From NCBI GenBank assembly GCA_002786025.1, contig NHNW01000040.1, forward strand, positions 1-64,000: 64,000 nucleotides of DNA. Reading direction: 5' to 3'. The notes under the pieces are model-generated. The model was not told the origin of the DNA. It ran no database searches and saw only the letters and a list, made by a program, of their open reading frames with translations. This document shows positions 52,562 through 63,193 of the stretch, piece after piece; position 1 is the stretch's first letter; each line of letters starts with the position of its first letter. Source of the DNA: Zasmidium citrigriseum (lineage: Eukaryota; Ascomycota; Dothideomycetes; Mycosphaerellales; Mycosphaerellaceae). Made by a program: the position numbers and the translations under genes.

Positions 52562-52662
52562 CAAACAAACGCTGGTGACTGACTGACTCCGCACCAAGCC
52601 GCGTGTCGTTCCAACTTCGAGATCTGAAGAGTATCAAGCTTAGCCTTTCAATGTCTCTCATT

Positions 52663-53547
52663 TCAATCCCCTGGGTCCTGCGATCTACAATGATCCAGCG
52701 ACTCGTACAACAGGAAAGCATTCTGCTCTTCTCCTATGCTAAAACAGTTGCGAAAGGGCTGCACCAGCTCGAGTAGCTTCTCCCTAGTCTTTCTTCCCGA
52801 ACTTCCCACCTTGTCTCCTTTGATGAGCTCGTCGAAGTTGTTCTTCCTCTGACTCTCGATGACATTGCGACAGAATGGCGACATTGGATCCAGGAAACAG
52901 TCTGGCCTTCTGTCACCCACAGGCGGACAAGAACAGAATCCAGCACTCTTGGCGAACACCACGCTGGAAGTGCCCGCTTTGAGGTGAAATACAGCCATGT
53001 CGAATCCCCCATTCGTCCAAAGGCCACTTGGATCATGGTGCCAGACCAGCACGACTCGAGAGATGCGTGAAAGTGCTTCTGCTGGGCGGCTAAGGATCCA
53101 GGTATGTGCCGGTGCAGTCTTCCGAGAGCGTTGTGGGATCGACTTCGTGTGTTTCATCATCTTCATGTCGCTGTTTTTCGGAACGTGTAGCATGAAAATG
53201 TTGCTGCTATACACCATTGGAAGAGTCTCGTCCCGAATCTGCCGGCACACTTGAGTGATTGCAAACTTCTGCTTATGTGCCTCCTTTCGCTCAATGCTAG
53301 TGCAGGGATAGGTGACGCCATCCTTGATACCTTCAACGCGGGCACCATCGTAGAAGTCACGGAAGTCGGTGTTGAATAGCTCGTCTTGAGGAATCGCAAG
53401 TTCGTAGATCTCGTTGCGCAGCTCGCCTGGTAGCTTGAGCAGAGGCGAGTCTTCGTTCTCAACCTCACGATTTTGACGACACAGCTCTTGCTGTACTTGA
53501 TGGCGGTCTGGCTTCTTCGTCTTCGGCCGGGCGCTTGGGCGAGCCAT
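52663..53547 (-). CDS. 2EXR-domain protein, array member 2
   Basis: A single coding exon of 294 residues: a basic start (MARPSARPKTKKPDRHQ), LLKLPGELRNEIYELAIPQDELFNT, ITQVCRQIRDETLPMVYSSNIFMLHV, WILSRPAEALSRISRVVLVW, then FCSCPPVGDRRPDCF and LLELVQPFRNCF. The start codon is in CAGATG, preceded by a 58-base predicted 5'-UTR intron (53548-53605, donor GTATGT, branch GCTAAC, acceptor ACAG). The CATGTGAAAG box is upstream. Function unknown. Confidence 0.82.
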   Translation of the reverse strand: MARPSARPKTKKPDRHQVQQELCRQNREVENEDSPLLKLPGELRNEIYELAIPQDELFNTDFRDFYDGARVEGIKDGVTYPCTSIERKEAHKQKFAITQVCRQIRDETLPMVYSSNIFMLHVPKNSDMKMMKHTKSIPQRSRKTAPAHTWILSRPAEALSRISRVVLVWHHDPSGLWTNGGFDMAVFHLKAGTSSVVFAKSAGFCSCPPVGDRRPDCFLDPMSPFCRNVIESQRKNNFDELIKGDKVGSSGRKTREKLLELVQPFRNCFSIGEEQNAFLLYESLDHCRSQDPGD

Positions 53548-53754
53548 CTGTAGTCTGTATGTTAGCTTGAGTGGCGATGGGAAAGGCGACGCAAGATGAA
53601 CATACCTCGACCGAAGCTTGACCCGAAACGGTCACTTGCGGTGAAGTCGGGGTGTTTGGTGAGGGAGAGAAGAGAGAAGAGGAAACAGCGCCGAGAATTT
53701 TGGAAGGAGCAACCAAGCGTATCGGCCCGCACCGGACGCTAGCGCAGCATTCGA

Positions 53755-53764
53755 CTTTCACATG
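53755..53764 (-). promoter_or_regulatory. CATGTGAAAG box of array member 2
   Basis: CATGTGAAAG in the gene's direction, about 217 bases upstream of the ATG and followed by TCGAATGCTGCGCTAGCG. Nearly the same distance as in member 3. Confidence 0.5.
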
Positions 53765-53912
53765 TCAAAAAGCTGCCGCAGTGGCTCCTCAGTGACACTG
53801 AGTTGCAGGAGAGTGTGATGAAGTCTTGGATAAAAGTCCATTTGCATGCACATCGAAAGCAACTAGAAGAGTCTTGCAAGCTAAGCTAGACCATTTTGTC
53901 GGTCCCGCCCAT

Positions 53913-54758
53913 CTACCACACTCTGCCTTTGCAGCTGTCCCGAAATGCTTTGATCAGCTGGAGAAGCCTCTGTTCTGGTCCACCTGGGCCCACTGAGTTT
54001 CGAACAGTCTCTATGACTTCGTCAAAGACCTGCTTCCTGTTGCCGCCGTTCTCAAAACACTCCGGACAATTGATGTAAAGTCCCTGACTCTTGTTCACCA
54101 CCTTCTGGTACTCCTCGCACGAGACAATGTTTGCGAAGGACATTGGTCTGCCGGTTGCTGCCTCCATATCAAATAGCGCCATACGGCCCATCAGTATGCC
54201 CTGGGCGTGTCCTCTGCTGGAAGCTAGTCCCCAGTATTGGAGGACAATGCGGTTACAGCTGGACAAGGCCTTGGAAGGTCGGCTCATGATCCATCGCTCT
54301 GCTGAATCTTGTCCGTGTAGGACTTCCTCGTTCGAATGCTTTGCCTCAGGAGCCACAACACGTAGGAGAAAGATGTTTGACTTGTAGAATATTCCAAGGG
54401 TCTCCTTTCGCAGCTGGCGACAAACTTGAGTCATGCCGAACTCGCGCTTGCAGGCCTCTTGCTTGCGAATTGCGGTGCACTCATAGTGCTTGACCTCAGT
54501 ATGATCCTGGTCGTGTGTGGTGTCGCTCTCGTGCAGATACTTGTATCTAGCACTCGGTGTCCAGTCTTTGATGCCGACCTCATCCTCGCTCGCAGTGTTG
54601 AAAACTTCATCATACGGGATTGCGAAGTCGTAGATGCGATTGCGGAGCTCTCCAGGCAGCTTCAAGAAAGGCGCAGAGCTGTTGTCGGACTCACGCTGCT
54701 GACGACGAGCTTCATATTCGTGCTTGCCTGTGGGCTGCGGAATCTCGTCGTCACCCAT
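53913..54758 (-). CDS. 2EXR-domain protein, array member 3
   Basis: A single coding exon of 281 residues: FLKLPGELRNRIYDFAIPYDEVFNT, MTQVCRQLRKETLGIFYKSNIFLLRV, WIMSRPSKALSSCNRIVLQYW, then INCPECFENGG and LLQLIKAFRDSC. The ATG at 54758 stands in CAGATG; a 69-base predicted 5'-UTR intron (54759-54827, donor GTCAGT, acceptor TTCGCAG) ends at it. The in-frame upstream ATG at 54797 lies inside that intron and is rejected. Function unknown. Confidence 0.82.
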   Translation of the reverse strand: MGDDEIPQPTGKHEYEARRQQRESDNSSAPFLKLPGELRNRIYDFAIPYDEVFNTASEDEVGIKDWTPSARYKYLHESDTTHDQDHTEVKHYECTAIRKQEACKREFGMTQVCRQLRKETLGIFYKSNIFLLRVVAPEAKHSNEEVLHGQDSAERWIMSRPSKALSSCNRIVLQYWGLASSRGHAQGILMGRMALFDMEAATGRPMSFANIVSCEEYQKVVNKSQGLYINCPECFENGGNRKQVFDEVIETVRNSVGPGGPEQRLLQLIKAFRDSCKGRVW

Positions 54759-54964
54759 CTGCGAAAAAAGTGTCAGTGCGACGGGGAAGAAAGGCACCTG
54801 GGCAGCAAGTAATGATGAAGAACTGACCTCGAATGGAGACCGATGATGTAGCGCGAGAGTTGTTTGCGGTGCGCAAAGTGATGAAGAGAGGAAAGAGCTG
54901 ATGGAGTTTGGAAAGGCCGCGTTTGCCTAGCCCGGATCTAGTCGGCTTTAGCGCATTGACCGCA

Positions 54965-54974
54965 CTTTCACATG
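54965..54974 (-). promoter_or_regulatory. CATGTGAAAG box of array member 3
   Basis: CATGTGAAAG in the gene's direction, about 216 bases upstream of the ATG and followed by TGCGGTCAATGCGCTAAAGC. Flanks also resemble member 2. Confidence 0.5.
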
Positions 54975-55128
54975 GCAAAAACATCCAAACTCTACTCTCA
55001 ACATATCGGGCATCGATGGAGGTAAATATGATTGCAACAACAACATACGGGAAGTGCTGATACGGATTCCACTGGGACTTTTCAGATTATCGACGGCTAC
55101 CTCCCTGGCCCAGAATCTCATGCGTCAT

Positions 55129-55953
55129 TCACTCCTTCTCCTTCTCCTTCGACGGACACTCAACCCGCTCACGAAACATCCGCAGAAGCTCAATCAACTT
55201 CTTCCTCGACACCGTCTCTTCTCCAGTATTCTTGCCCACCTGCAAGACATCCTCAAAATCCAGCCCCCTCTCCTTCAAATAGCACCAACACTTATAGCTC
55301 AACGTCGTCCTCTCACAAAAGCACTTCTTAAGATTATGATGATCGACCTCCAGAAAATTAAACTTCCCCCTGACAAGATCAAAAAGAACGACATCCGCGC
55401 CCGTGAAATTGCACGCCCCGCCCCACGGCCACATGACAATGATCCGAGACAGACTCGCCAGAGCGTCGTCTGGGAGACTCTTGATCCATTCTTTGGGCGC
55501 CTTAGCGTCTATGTGCCGTCGATGGGCATTTATCGAGGCTCGCTCATAGACATTCATCCGTCGATAAGGATTTCGCCGTGGATATGCACCATGCCCGTAA
55601 CGGCCGCCTTCCCCACTGGGTCCCACGATGCGCAGGAGAAAAGCGTTCTTCCCGTAGAAGAATTTGCGGCTTTCGACGCGGAGCTGGCGACAAGTCTGTG
55701 CAAGGGCGAAGTACTGGCCGTGGGCTTTGCGTTTCTTGATGCTCCGGGTTCGGTGTGTGATACCCTTTGTGATGCCTTTGATGCCAAGGTTGTCGATGCT
55801 GTCGACGCTGAAGACTTGGTCATTAGGGATGAGGTATGTGTAGATGTGATTGCGGAGTTCGCCGGGGAGACTGAGAAGAAGAGAGTCTTGGTCTTGGGTT
55901 TCGGTTTCTTGGAAGATGCTGTAGGGGTTGTGGATGGGGTTGCGTGGGCGCAT
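55129..55953 (-). CDS. 2EXR-domain protein, array member 4
   Basis: A single coding exon of 274 residues: LLLSLPGELRNHIYTYLIPNDQVFSVDS, LAQTCRQLRVESRKFFYGKNAFLLRI, WIKSLPDDALASLSRIIVMWPW, then CFCERTTLSYKCWCYL and LIELLRMFRERV. The ATG at 55953 is again in CAGATG. The frame extends upstream to 56016, but homology begins at 55953. Unlike its neighbours I see no GT donor for a 5'-UTR intron, and its promoter box is correspondingly closer to the ATG. Function unknown. Confidence 0.8.
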   Translation of the reverse strand: MRPRNPIHNPYSIFQETETQDQDSLLLSLPGELRNHIYTYLIPNDQVFSVDSIDNLGIKGITKGITHRTRSIKKRKAHGQYFALAQTCRQLRVESRKFFYGKNAFLLRIVGPSGEGGRYGHGAYPRRNPYRRMNVYERASINAHRRHIDAKAPKEWIKSLPDDALASLSRIIVMWPWGGACNFTGADVVLFDLVRGKFNFLEVDHHNLKKCFCERTTLSYKCWCYLKERGLDFEDVLQVGKNTGEETVSRKKLIELLRMFRERVECPSKEKEKE

Positions 55954-56077
55954 CTGGACGAGTCTGATGCTGTTGAGAGGGAAGTCTGGCTTGGACGGCC
56001 TGAGGAAGTAGCTCAAGGAAAGTTGTCTTCGGAACGGTGGGAATTATCAATGGCTTGATGCCAAGCCGCTAGTGTTC

Positions 56078-56087
56078 TTATCACATG
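56078..56087 (-). promoter_or_regulatory. CATGTGATAA box of array member 4
   Basis: CATGTGATAA in the gene's direction, about 134 bases upstream of the ATG, followed by GAACACTAGCGGCTTGGC. This resembles member 1's CTAGTGTCTTGGC block. Confidence 0.4.
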
Positions 56088-56480
56088 CGATCGAACATAG
56101 AAGCTTCGCAAACATTGAACTGCGTCAAAGCCAATTCGCAAAGACTTTGTAGGCTTTCATTTGCAAGATATGAGTTGCATTGACAGCGTCGAGGAGAAGT
56201 TTCCTTCCTTTGCCATTGCTCAAGAACACCCATTTCTAACCTCTCAAGGACAAAACGACCCTTTTCCATTGGCAAACTTGCGTATAGGGTAACTCTTTCA
56301 ATCGCAGGAATCTTCTCTACGTACTGGTCTTCCGCTCAAGCTTGAAGACATGCACATTGGTCCCCGAATTTGCCGCCGAGCGTCGAGAGTGCGTCGAGAC
56401 CTTCAAGCGTTCGGCGTTCTGGTCCTGTCCGGGGAGAGCCAATCCCCAAGTTTGACCGGGACATTGAGAGCAGGATACGT
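56088..56480. other. Intergenic DNA
   Basis: No gene seen; it lies between the promoter of array member 4 and the stop codon of member 5. Confidence 0.35.
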
Positions 56481-57494
56481 CTAGGAATCGGCGTCAGACC
56501 GACTCCCAAGCACAAAGCTCTCTCGAAACGCCTCAATCAGCCTCTCAAGCCTCTCACGCCTCCCGTCCTCCGCTCCTATGTCCTTCAACACACCAGCAAG
56601 GTCATCATAGCTTGTCTTCATCTCAGGGCAAAAACAATCAATGTCGTACGCGATCACTTCCCCAGCCCAATTGCGGCCATACTTCAAGTACTCACAAGGG
56701 CAGCGCAGCCGCCACGGACGACTCCAATTCTCCCGCACCGAAAGTGGCCTACAATTCCCATCCTCCAGGTCGAAAAGCGCGAGGTTGGACCTTAGGTGGA
56801 GGCCATCTGAGTAGAGAGTTGAGGGATGCCAGACCAGGACCACCCGCGTGAGGTTTGCGAGAGCCTCGGGCGGGCGAGTCGTCATCCAGTTTTCTAGCGT
56901 CGCTCTCAGCCTCTTGTTGAACTCTGGCGGCCCCCGCACGTGCAGCATGAAAATGTTGTCAGTGTACAAGAGGGGTAGAGTTTCTTCCCGGAGTCGATGG
57001 CAGACTTGTGTGATAGCGAAGTGTTCTTGATAGGGCTGCTTCTTTCTAATGCTGATGCAGCGAAGGATGTTGTCATCGTAGTCGCTGTCGTCGTCGTCGT
57101 CCTCGTCGTCGTTATTGATGCTGTTCTCGTATGTGCCGTCATGTTCAGTACTCCAGTCTTCGATAGCACACTCATCGACATCGTAGTGATTGAAGTCGTT
57201 GCTCTCGATGTCCTGGTCTTCGACGCCATCGTCTCCGGGGCCGTCGATGGCAGTGTCATCGTCGTGAATCTCCTCATCGGCGAAACCATCGATGCTGATA
57301 TCGTCGTCGTAGCCTGTATTGAACAGTTTCCCCTTCGGGAGGGCGAGGTCATAAATCCTATTGCGAATCTCACCGGGGAGCTTCAGAAATGGGCAATCCT
57401 CGTTCTCCATCTCGAAGTACTGCAGCCGCATCGTCTCTTGAATAAGACGCTGGCTTGGCTTTTTTGGTCGCGAGCGGAAGTTCGGACGAGGCAT
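56481..57494 (-). CDS. 2EXR-domain protein, array member 5, with large acidic insert
   Basis: A single coding exon of 337 residues: a basic start (MPRPNFRSRPKKPSQR), FLKLPGEIRNRIYDLALPKGKLFNT, then an Asp/Glu/Asn-rich insert of about 80 residues, then ITQVCHRLREETLPLLYTDNIFMLHV, WMTTRPPEALANLTRVVLVW, RCPCEYLKYG, DCFCPEM and LERLIEAFRESF. The ATG is in CAGATG with a 56-base predicted 5'-UTR intron (57495-57550, donor GTATAC, acceptor GGCAG). The insert sits where other members have a short linker. Function unknown. Confidence 0.82.
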   Translation of the reverse strand: MPRPNFRSRPKKPSQRLIQETMRLQYFEMENEDCPFLKLPGEIRNRIYDLALPKGKLFNTGYDDDISIDGFADEEIHDDDTAIDGPGDDGVEDQDIESNDFNHYDVDECAIEDWSTEHDGTYENSINNDDEDDDDDSDYDDNILRCISIRKKQPYQEHFAITQVCHRLREETLPLLYTDNIFMLHVRGPPEFNKRLRATLENWMTTRPPEALANLTRVVLVWHPSTLYSDGLHLRSNLALFDLEDGNCRPLSVRENWSRPWRLRCPCEYLKYGRNWAGEVIAYDIDCFCPEMKTSYDDLAGVLKDIGAEDGRRERLERLIEAFRESFVLGSRSDADS

Positions 57495-57792
57495 CTGCCT
57501 GTAACATCAGTGTCGTATGCAGAGACAGTGCGGAGGTGGGATCAGTATACCTTGAATGGGGTTTGGAAGCCGTTATGTGTGTTGGTGATTGTTGATGTTG
57601 TAGGTTGGAGAGAAGTAGGCAAGGAAAAGACGAAGATCACCAGGGTATTTGAAGGGTGAAATTCAATTTGATGCGGAGAACAGAATGAGGGCGGCCTTTC
57701 GAGCAACTTCCACCGACCCTGTACAATGATCAGTCTGGTCCTCGCGTTTGAACATGCTTAGCGTACCACCTCGTCGAATGATTGCCGTTGCC

Positions 57793-60071
57793 TCATTCAA
57801 GTACAATCTCAACCAACTCCCCCTCATCCCCAGCCCAAGCCTCCCCCATCATAATCCCATGCACATACGCCTCTCCAACAAACTCAAACCTCCCCTCCCC
57901 AAGCGGTCTCAGGACATAAGGTACGTAACCCCCGGCAAGCAACCACACCTCATCCCCCTCTCGTAACGTCTCAAATCCCATCCCAAGCCGCTGATCACTA
58001 GTAGAGAACATCCGGCGATGCGCTTCTCTTGCCTTGATCTTGGGAGTAAGGGAGACGAAGTCGGTGTAATCCTCACGGAACGCGAGGATGTCCTCTTCCT
58101 GGAAATAGCCGTCGGCTAGGATCTCCGGGTTTAGCGAAAGGTAGTGCTCTATGTCGGGGAAGATGTGGACGGCGTTTGGGTCTTTTTCTTGAAGGCGGCT
58201 GATTTTGGAGGCGAGCGCGCGGTATTGATGTTGTTGTTCTGCTGTCATGTTTTGGCCGGTGAGGAGCTCGGGCTGGAGAAGCGTGACGTAAAACAGGACG
58301 AGGAAGTATGCTGATATTTCTCCAGGCGGTCCGTATTGTCTTTGGTCCTGTTGGCTGTCGTACATGTTGTGGATCAAGGTCCTCCAGAAGGTCTCGGCGA
58401 GTGACTGACCAGGTGGTAGTTCAAGCTGCAGCAGAACATCCAGTCGCTCCGATAAGCCTTCCCACTCGCAGGCACTTGCCGATGTCTTGGCAACTCTCGC
58501 TACCCGTCCGCAGAACTTCCCCTTGACGGGTAGCAAATGCGATGTGGCGTGAGTTTCAATTGGGATGTACACACTGCCCTTCGTGGCGTCGAAGATCTTG
58601 GGACAGCGTGATAGATCTGGCTGGTATTCTAATGGTTGGGGTCGTCCATCGTAACGATCTAGGGACGAGTAATTCGGACACCATGAAGGGAGCTGCTGCG
58701 TAATAGTATCGGGAGCCTTCTGATGAGGATGTGCCGTGATGCTCAAGAAGTCAAGGGAACGTGACGCCTCAAGGTGCTGCCTAGTCGCTCGGATGTACGT
58801 AGCGCTAACTTGTTCGTTGTAGTCTGCGGCAAAGCCGGTCGAGAACTCATCAGCAATCGCCATGGAAGCGTATATCTTGTCTCTCGGGTCAGAGCAGTGA
58901 GTCGCTGGGTATGTATAGGCTTGCAACGACAGGAATGGGAAGCCTTTCCCTTGCTTCAGCCCCTGCTTGATATTGTAGATCAACGTAAACGGATGGGCGA
59001 GAAGGGTACGTGTGATGAAGTCGAAGCGGCTTGGCGAGTAGCGTTCCCTTAGCGGTGCACAGATGTCCACGCTCCAGAGGGTGATGTATGGCAAAACATT
59101 CAAGAAGGCGTCAGCCTCTAGCGCGGTCGTGCCACAGAGGCATATTGCGGGTTTGGCCACCAAGGCGATCTCCTGGATGACCTAGTTGACGTCAATGACG
59201 ACTCGCTAAGCAACATGAGTACCACTTGACTTACCCACGTTCTCGTGAACCACTCCCGGCACAGCAATTCGGTCAAATCGTACCATTGCTCTGTGGAAAG
59301 AGGAGCAATGCTGCAGCGCTGCCAAAAGCTCTCGTCATCAAAGGATTGCGGAGTGACCCTTTCTCCAGTCTTTCGGGCAGCCGCTCCAAGCCTCACAAGC
59401 TGGTCCAACACATGGAAACCGCTTCGACTGCGATTGTCATGACCTCCTAGCCAGGCCAATACAAGCTTGGCTCTACTGTAAATCTGACCCATGAACGAGA
59501 TCTGCTGATTGCGCTCATCGATATCGTCCTGGTTTATGCAAAGCTCGTCGATCCAGACGTGGATGGCCATTGACGTTTTCATCATCGACTGGAAGAGTTG
59601 CTGGTCCTGAGAGGTCGACCGCCATCCTCTAAGGTTTACCAGAGCGTCGCGGAGATTCCGTGTGACGTGCAAGAGCTTTGCTCCGCAATACACTGGATAG
59701 TATCTCGGGACCCTCGTGAAAATCTGCGCGGCGTCTCTCTCTTTGGCTTCCACAGTCGGAGGACCCCAAGTATAGGATAAAGCATCGAAAGGGAGGTCCT
59801 GTTCGGGATCAACGACATGCAGACTTATGACCAAGGGCTCATAAGGCGATGTCGTATAAGGGTAAATCTTCAGAAGTCGGATCGTGCGCGGTGGCAATTT
59901 CCTGTAGTCGAAAGGCTCTGGGACTCCATCACAGTCGTCCTCATCCTGCATTGAGGAGAGTTCGTGTCTTATCAGTTCGCGCTGTAACAGTGCTAGTTTT
60001 ATCATTGATGTGTCTGCTGGGCTGGACGTGTGCTCAAGATATTGCGGCAACTCGTCGAAAACGCCGTCCAT
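57793..60071 (-). CDS. HET-domain (heterokaryon incompatibility) protein
   Basis: HET domains trigger fungal cell death when partners differ at incompatibility loci. About 741 residues in two exons (intron 59182-59234). The three HET blocks are in order: FDALSYTWGPP, then VWIDELCINQDD with QIYSRAKLVLAWLG, then REWFTRTW joined by splicing to VIQEIALV. A long C-terminal region of about 450 residues has no recognised repeat or NACHT domain and ends in a wall of charged residues (GDEGELVEIVLE). An in-frame ATG at 60113 would add 14 residues. It sits directly upstream of the 2EXR array and points the same way. No incompatibility partner is evident. Confidence 0.9.
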
Positions 60072-61208
60072 CGTTGCCAAAGAAGACGTGGTGAAACGAT
60101 TTGAATGGAACACAGAGGGTCTTTGTTCATGCTCGAATACTTACTATCACATGCAGTCAGACTTTGTGTGAGCAAGGCGTCACTTATCTCGACCCACTTC
60201 TTATGGGCTTAGGCCACTGGGAACGGCCCTGTGATCTTTTTGGCGAGGCCAGCCCTTGAGCATTGTTTTGAGATGTGAGAGAAGGAAGTCGTTATCGTGC
60301 ATTGTTTTCTAAGGACATTACTGTCGACTCGCGGTAGCTTGAATCGTGCATGCCTGGTACCTTGCCGGAAGAGTCGCCGAGCTCGTTCTCATCGCATCCT
60401 TCGCGGAGCTCTCAGCTGGTGTGAGGTTGGACGAGCTGTGGATCTGGCCAGCTGTGGCTGGCATGCAGGCGCACCAGTTCGTGGAGCGGCTGAGCAGTGG
60501 AACAATAACAACTTGAAAGAGAGCATGCCAATGGCGATATATTGGGCGTGACGTCGACAGTGGGTTCGCAAGTCATTGTCCCGCGGGGCCCCACTGATTC
60601 ATGGTTGTGCGTGAATTGCAGGATAGTGGACACGGCAAAAGCAGAGAGTGAAGACAATTCGGCGCGGGCGTTGCCGCCGAGGCCGGGTGGCGCGCTGAAC
60701 GAGCAGAAGCAACAGAAGGAGGCAGAGATACTTCTGTTCAATGTTCCTGTGTACTTATCAACCCCCTCACCACCCACTTCCTCTCCGGATATTGCTCCTC
60801 CGACCTGGGGCCGGTGTCGCGTGAGGCAATTCAAATACCGGCCAGCATTCGCCGCCCACCCGCGGTCGCTGCGAGAGCTGCACTCCATTGGCCGACACAG
60901 GCTCGAGCGGACAGCCTCCATCCAACAGGACCGGCCGCGTTTGCCATCCAATGTGGAATCTTGGGAGCGCGTGAAATCATCGATCTGGATCTGGCTTGTC
61001 TGCCAGCAATCGCCTTCGCTCGCTCTTATCTTGGTTGCTGGCCCCGGGGTATTGCTGCTGTTGGACCAACCCAGCGCCTAGCATCACACGCCCCTCTCCT
61101 CTCCGCCTCGCCCGACCGACCGTCCGTCCGTCAGCCGCCGCGCTTGGCGCCTCAGCAGCGAGTCTACAGAGCGTCTGACACACCCGCTCTACCACGGCCA
61201 CGCTCACC
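60072..61208. other. Intergenic promoter region between divergent genes
   Basis: About 1.1 kb lies between the HET gene and the RING gene. Overlapping frames near 60542-61362 are GC-rich and lack domains; they probably reflect the RING gene's leader. Confidence 0.4.
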
Positions 61209-62564
61209 ATGGCCTCGACGTCGACCACCAGCGCCGCCATGCCCTCCTCCACCGACAATGGTGGCGGAGGCGGCGACAGCGGCGGCGGGCCCACCAACTC
61301 GCCGCTGCTCTTCTTCGTCGCCCTGGGCTTCGGCGTCGTCTTCACTAACCTCTGGTATGTAATACTAACGATATGCCTGCGAATACCCGGCCGATTCCGC
61401 CGTCTTAGTCGTACATGACGCTAACCATCCCTCACCTACAGGATCATCGTCGGCGTTAAGTATTGCTTCAGATATAACCAACGCAACCGCGCTGCCCGTG
61501 CCCTGAACGAACATGGCGAACCCGTCGACCTCGCCCAAATGCCGCACCCACGCCGAAGACGACGCGAGAAGAAGCTCATGTCCATGGAAGAGGTCAATGA
61601 GCGCTTCCCATTGACCAAGTACAAAATCTGGCGCTCGAGTAGAGAGGCCGAGGGACTGCCCGCCGCCGGTGGCGTAAACCCGCAGAGCAGACCAGCCAGT
61701 ATCAAGGAAGAAGAGGGCACTATCGATACACAATACCCGAAACAATCTACAGACACCGCGCGACCGCAGACCGCTCTCAGTATCGCGCAGCAAGACCATG
61801 CCAATGCGATACGACCCGAGTCGCGAGCCGAAGCGACATCGAGTTCTGAGAAGGTACCAGAGAAGAGCGTGGTCGAGAGAACAGAGGCAGTCGAGTCAGC
61901 AGAAGATCGAAACGCATCAGTAGCAAGTGGACTAGATGATGAAGACGAAGACGATCCCATTCGCACCGCTGCGCCGCCGGAGATGCTGGCAGCACCAGGC
62001 GACTCATGCGCAATCTGTCTCGATACACTGGACGATGATGATGACGTTCGAGGATTGACTTGTGGCCACGCCTTCCACGGTTCATGCGTTGACCCCTGGC
62101 TTACAAGCAGGAGAGCATGCTGTCCGCTGTGCAAAGCCGACTACTACGTGCCAAAGCCGCGACCTGAAGGCGAAGATCCGTCAGCAGATCCCCGACGACG
62201 CGGACGATACGCGAACGTGCAAGCGCCACCGACCGCATTCATAGGAGGACGAGGCATCGCGATGAGAGGGCGTATGATGTTCGCTCCTCGAGTATTATTC
62301 CTGAACGACAACAACACGAGTCAGTTTTACGCCCCCCATGCAGCCCGGGAGGACCGATTGAGGCGGGAACGGGAGGCACAGAACACTTTCTACCAGGATC
62401 CCGCGACACAGCGGCAAGGTCAGCAGGAACAACAGTCGACCACCCGCTCGTGGCGAAGTCGGTTACCCACAATGCCGAGATTTGGTCGACGAACGCGGCA
62501 GAACCAGCAGGAAGAGGCACCACAGCCCACAGCCGGTGAGCTCGAAGCTGGAACGAGGACTTGA
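61209..62564 (+). CDS. Membrane-anchored RING-H2 E3 ubiquitin ligase candidate
   Basis: About 422 residues in two exons (intron 61355-61441). A Ser- and Gly-rich N-terminus leads into one membrane span (LLFFVALGFGVVFTNLW continuing IIVGVKYC across the splice). A basic stretch (HPRRRRREKKL) follows on the cytosolic side. The RING-H2 finger (about residues 238-279) has CAIC, then CGHAFHGSC and CPLC with C3H2C3 spacing. The rest is disordered, Gln- and Arg-rich. Similar fungal proteins ubiquitinate membrane proteins at the ER, Golgi or vacuole; the substrate here is unknown. Confidence 0.88.
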
Positions 62565-63193
62565 AATCGGTAGAACACTGCCTTTTCTTGTCCACCTGTA
62601 CTATTATGACGACCCCAGGCGGACTAGTGCCCTTTGCTCTACCCTTTCGCAGAGATTGAGAACGAAGACGAATCTCCTACTGTCCACGAGCGACTGAGCG
62701 AGAGAAACCCCACGACCCCGAACGACTTGACGATGAATCAGCACCACACCCTTGAAGCGTTCTCGCACTCTCAGCAGCATTGGCTGCGCCCCGCGGACGC
62801 TCTATGCACGGTGTCCTTTTCTTTCACTTCGCATGACGCACAGGTGGCTTCTTGTGCCCTCTTCTGCTGGTGGCAGCATTCTGGCTGTCGGCATTTTCAG
62901 ACCTGCGCTGGGCCAGGCCGGTTACCGCATGAGGAGTTTGAGCTTCCTCTGGCTAGGGCTTTTGTAGCGTGGAGTAGCATGTGACAGGATCGAGGAGGCA
63001 CTCGAGATGAAATCTACAGCTTTTGTCATCCCTTCAGATTGATACCACATCGTTTTTTTCAACATTCATACGAGAGTGAAGAAGACGGCGAGGCGAATGT
63101 GTATAGATCGTTTTATGAAGTTTATGATTGGCTTCCCAGTTTCGAATACCCTTTCCCTTTTCCGTCAAAATTGTCCGCGATCGATTTCTACAT
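62565..63193. other. Intergenic DNA between convergent genes
   Basis: No gene seen; it carries the 3' regions of the RING gene and the NmrA-like gene. Confidence 0.4.

Noticed and set aside
55054..56058. Plus-strand open frame of 334 codons opposite array member 4
   Set aside because: It is the antisense shadow of a conserved 2EXR coding exon; its protein is low in information and has no domain.
56997..57659. Plus-strand frame rich in Val and Ile resembling a membrane protein
   Set aside because: It is the reverse reading of the acidic insert of array member 5 (GAT/GAC codons read as ATC/GTC).
61436..62134. Minus-strand frame of 232 codons
   Set aside because: Antisense to the RING-finger gene, whose finger and splice phase are convincing.
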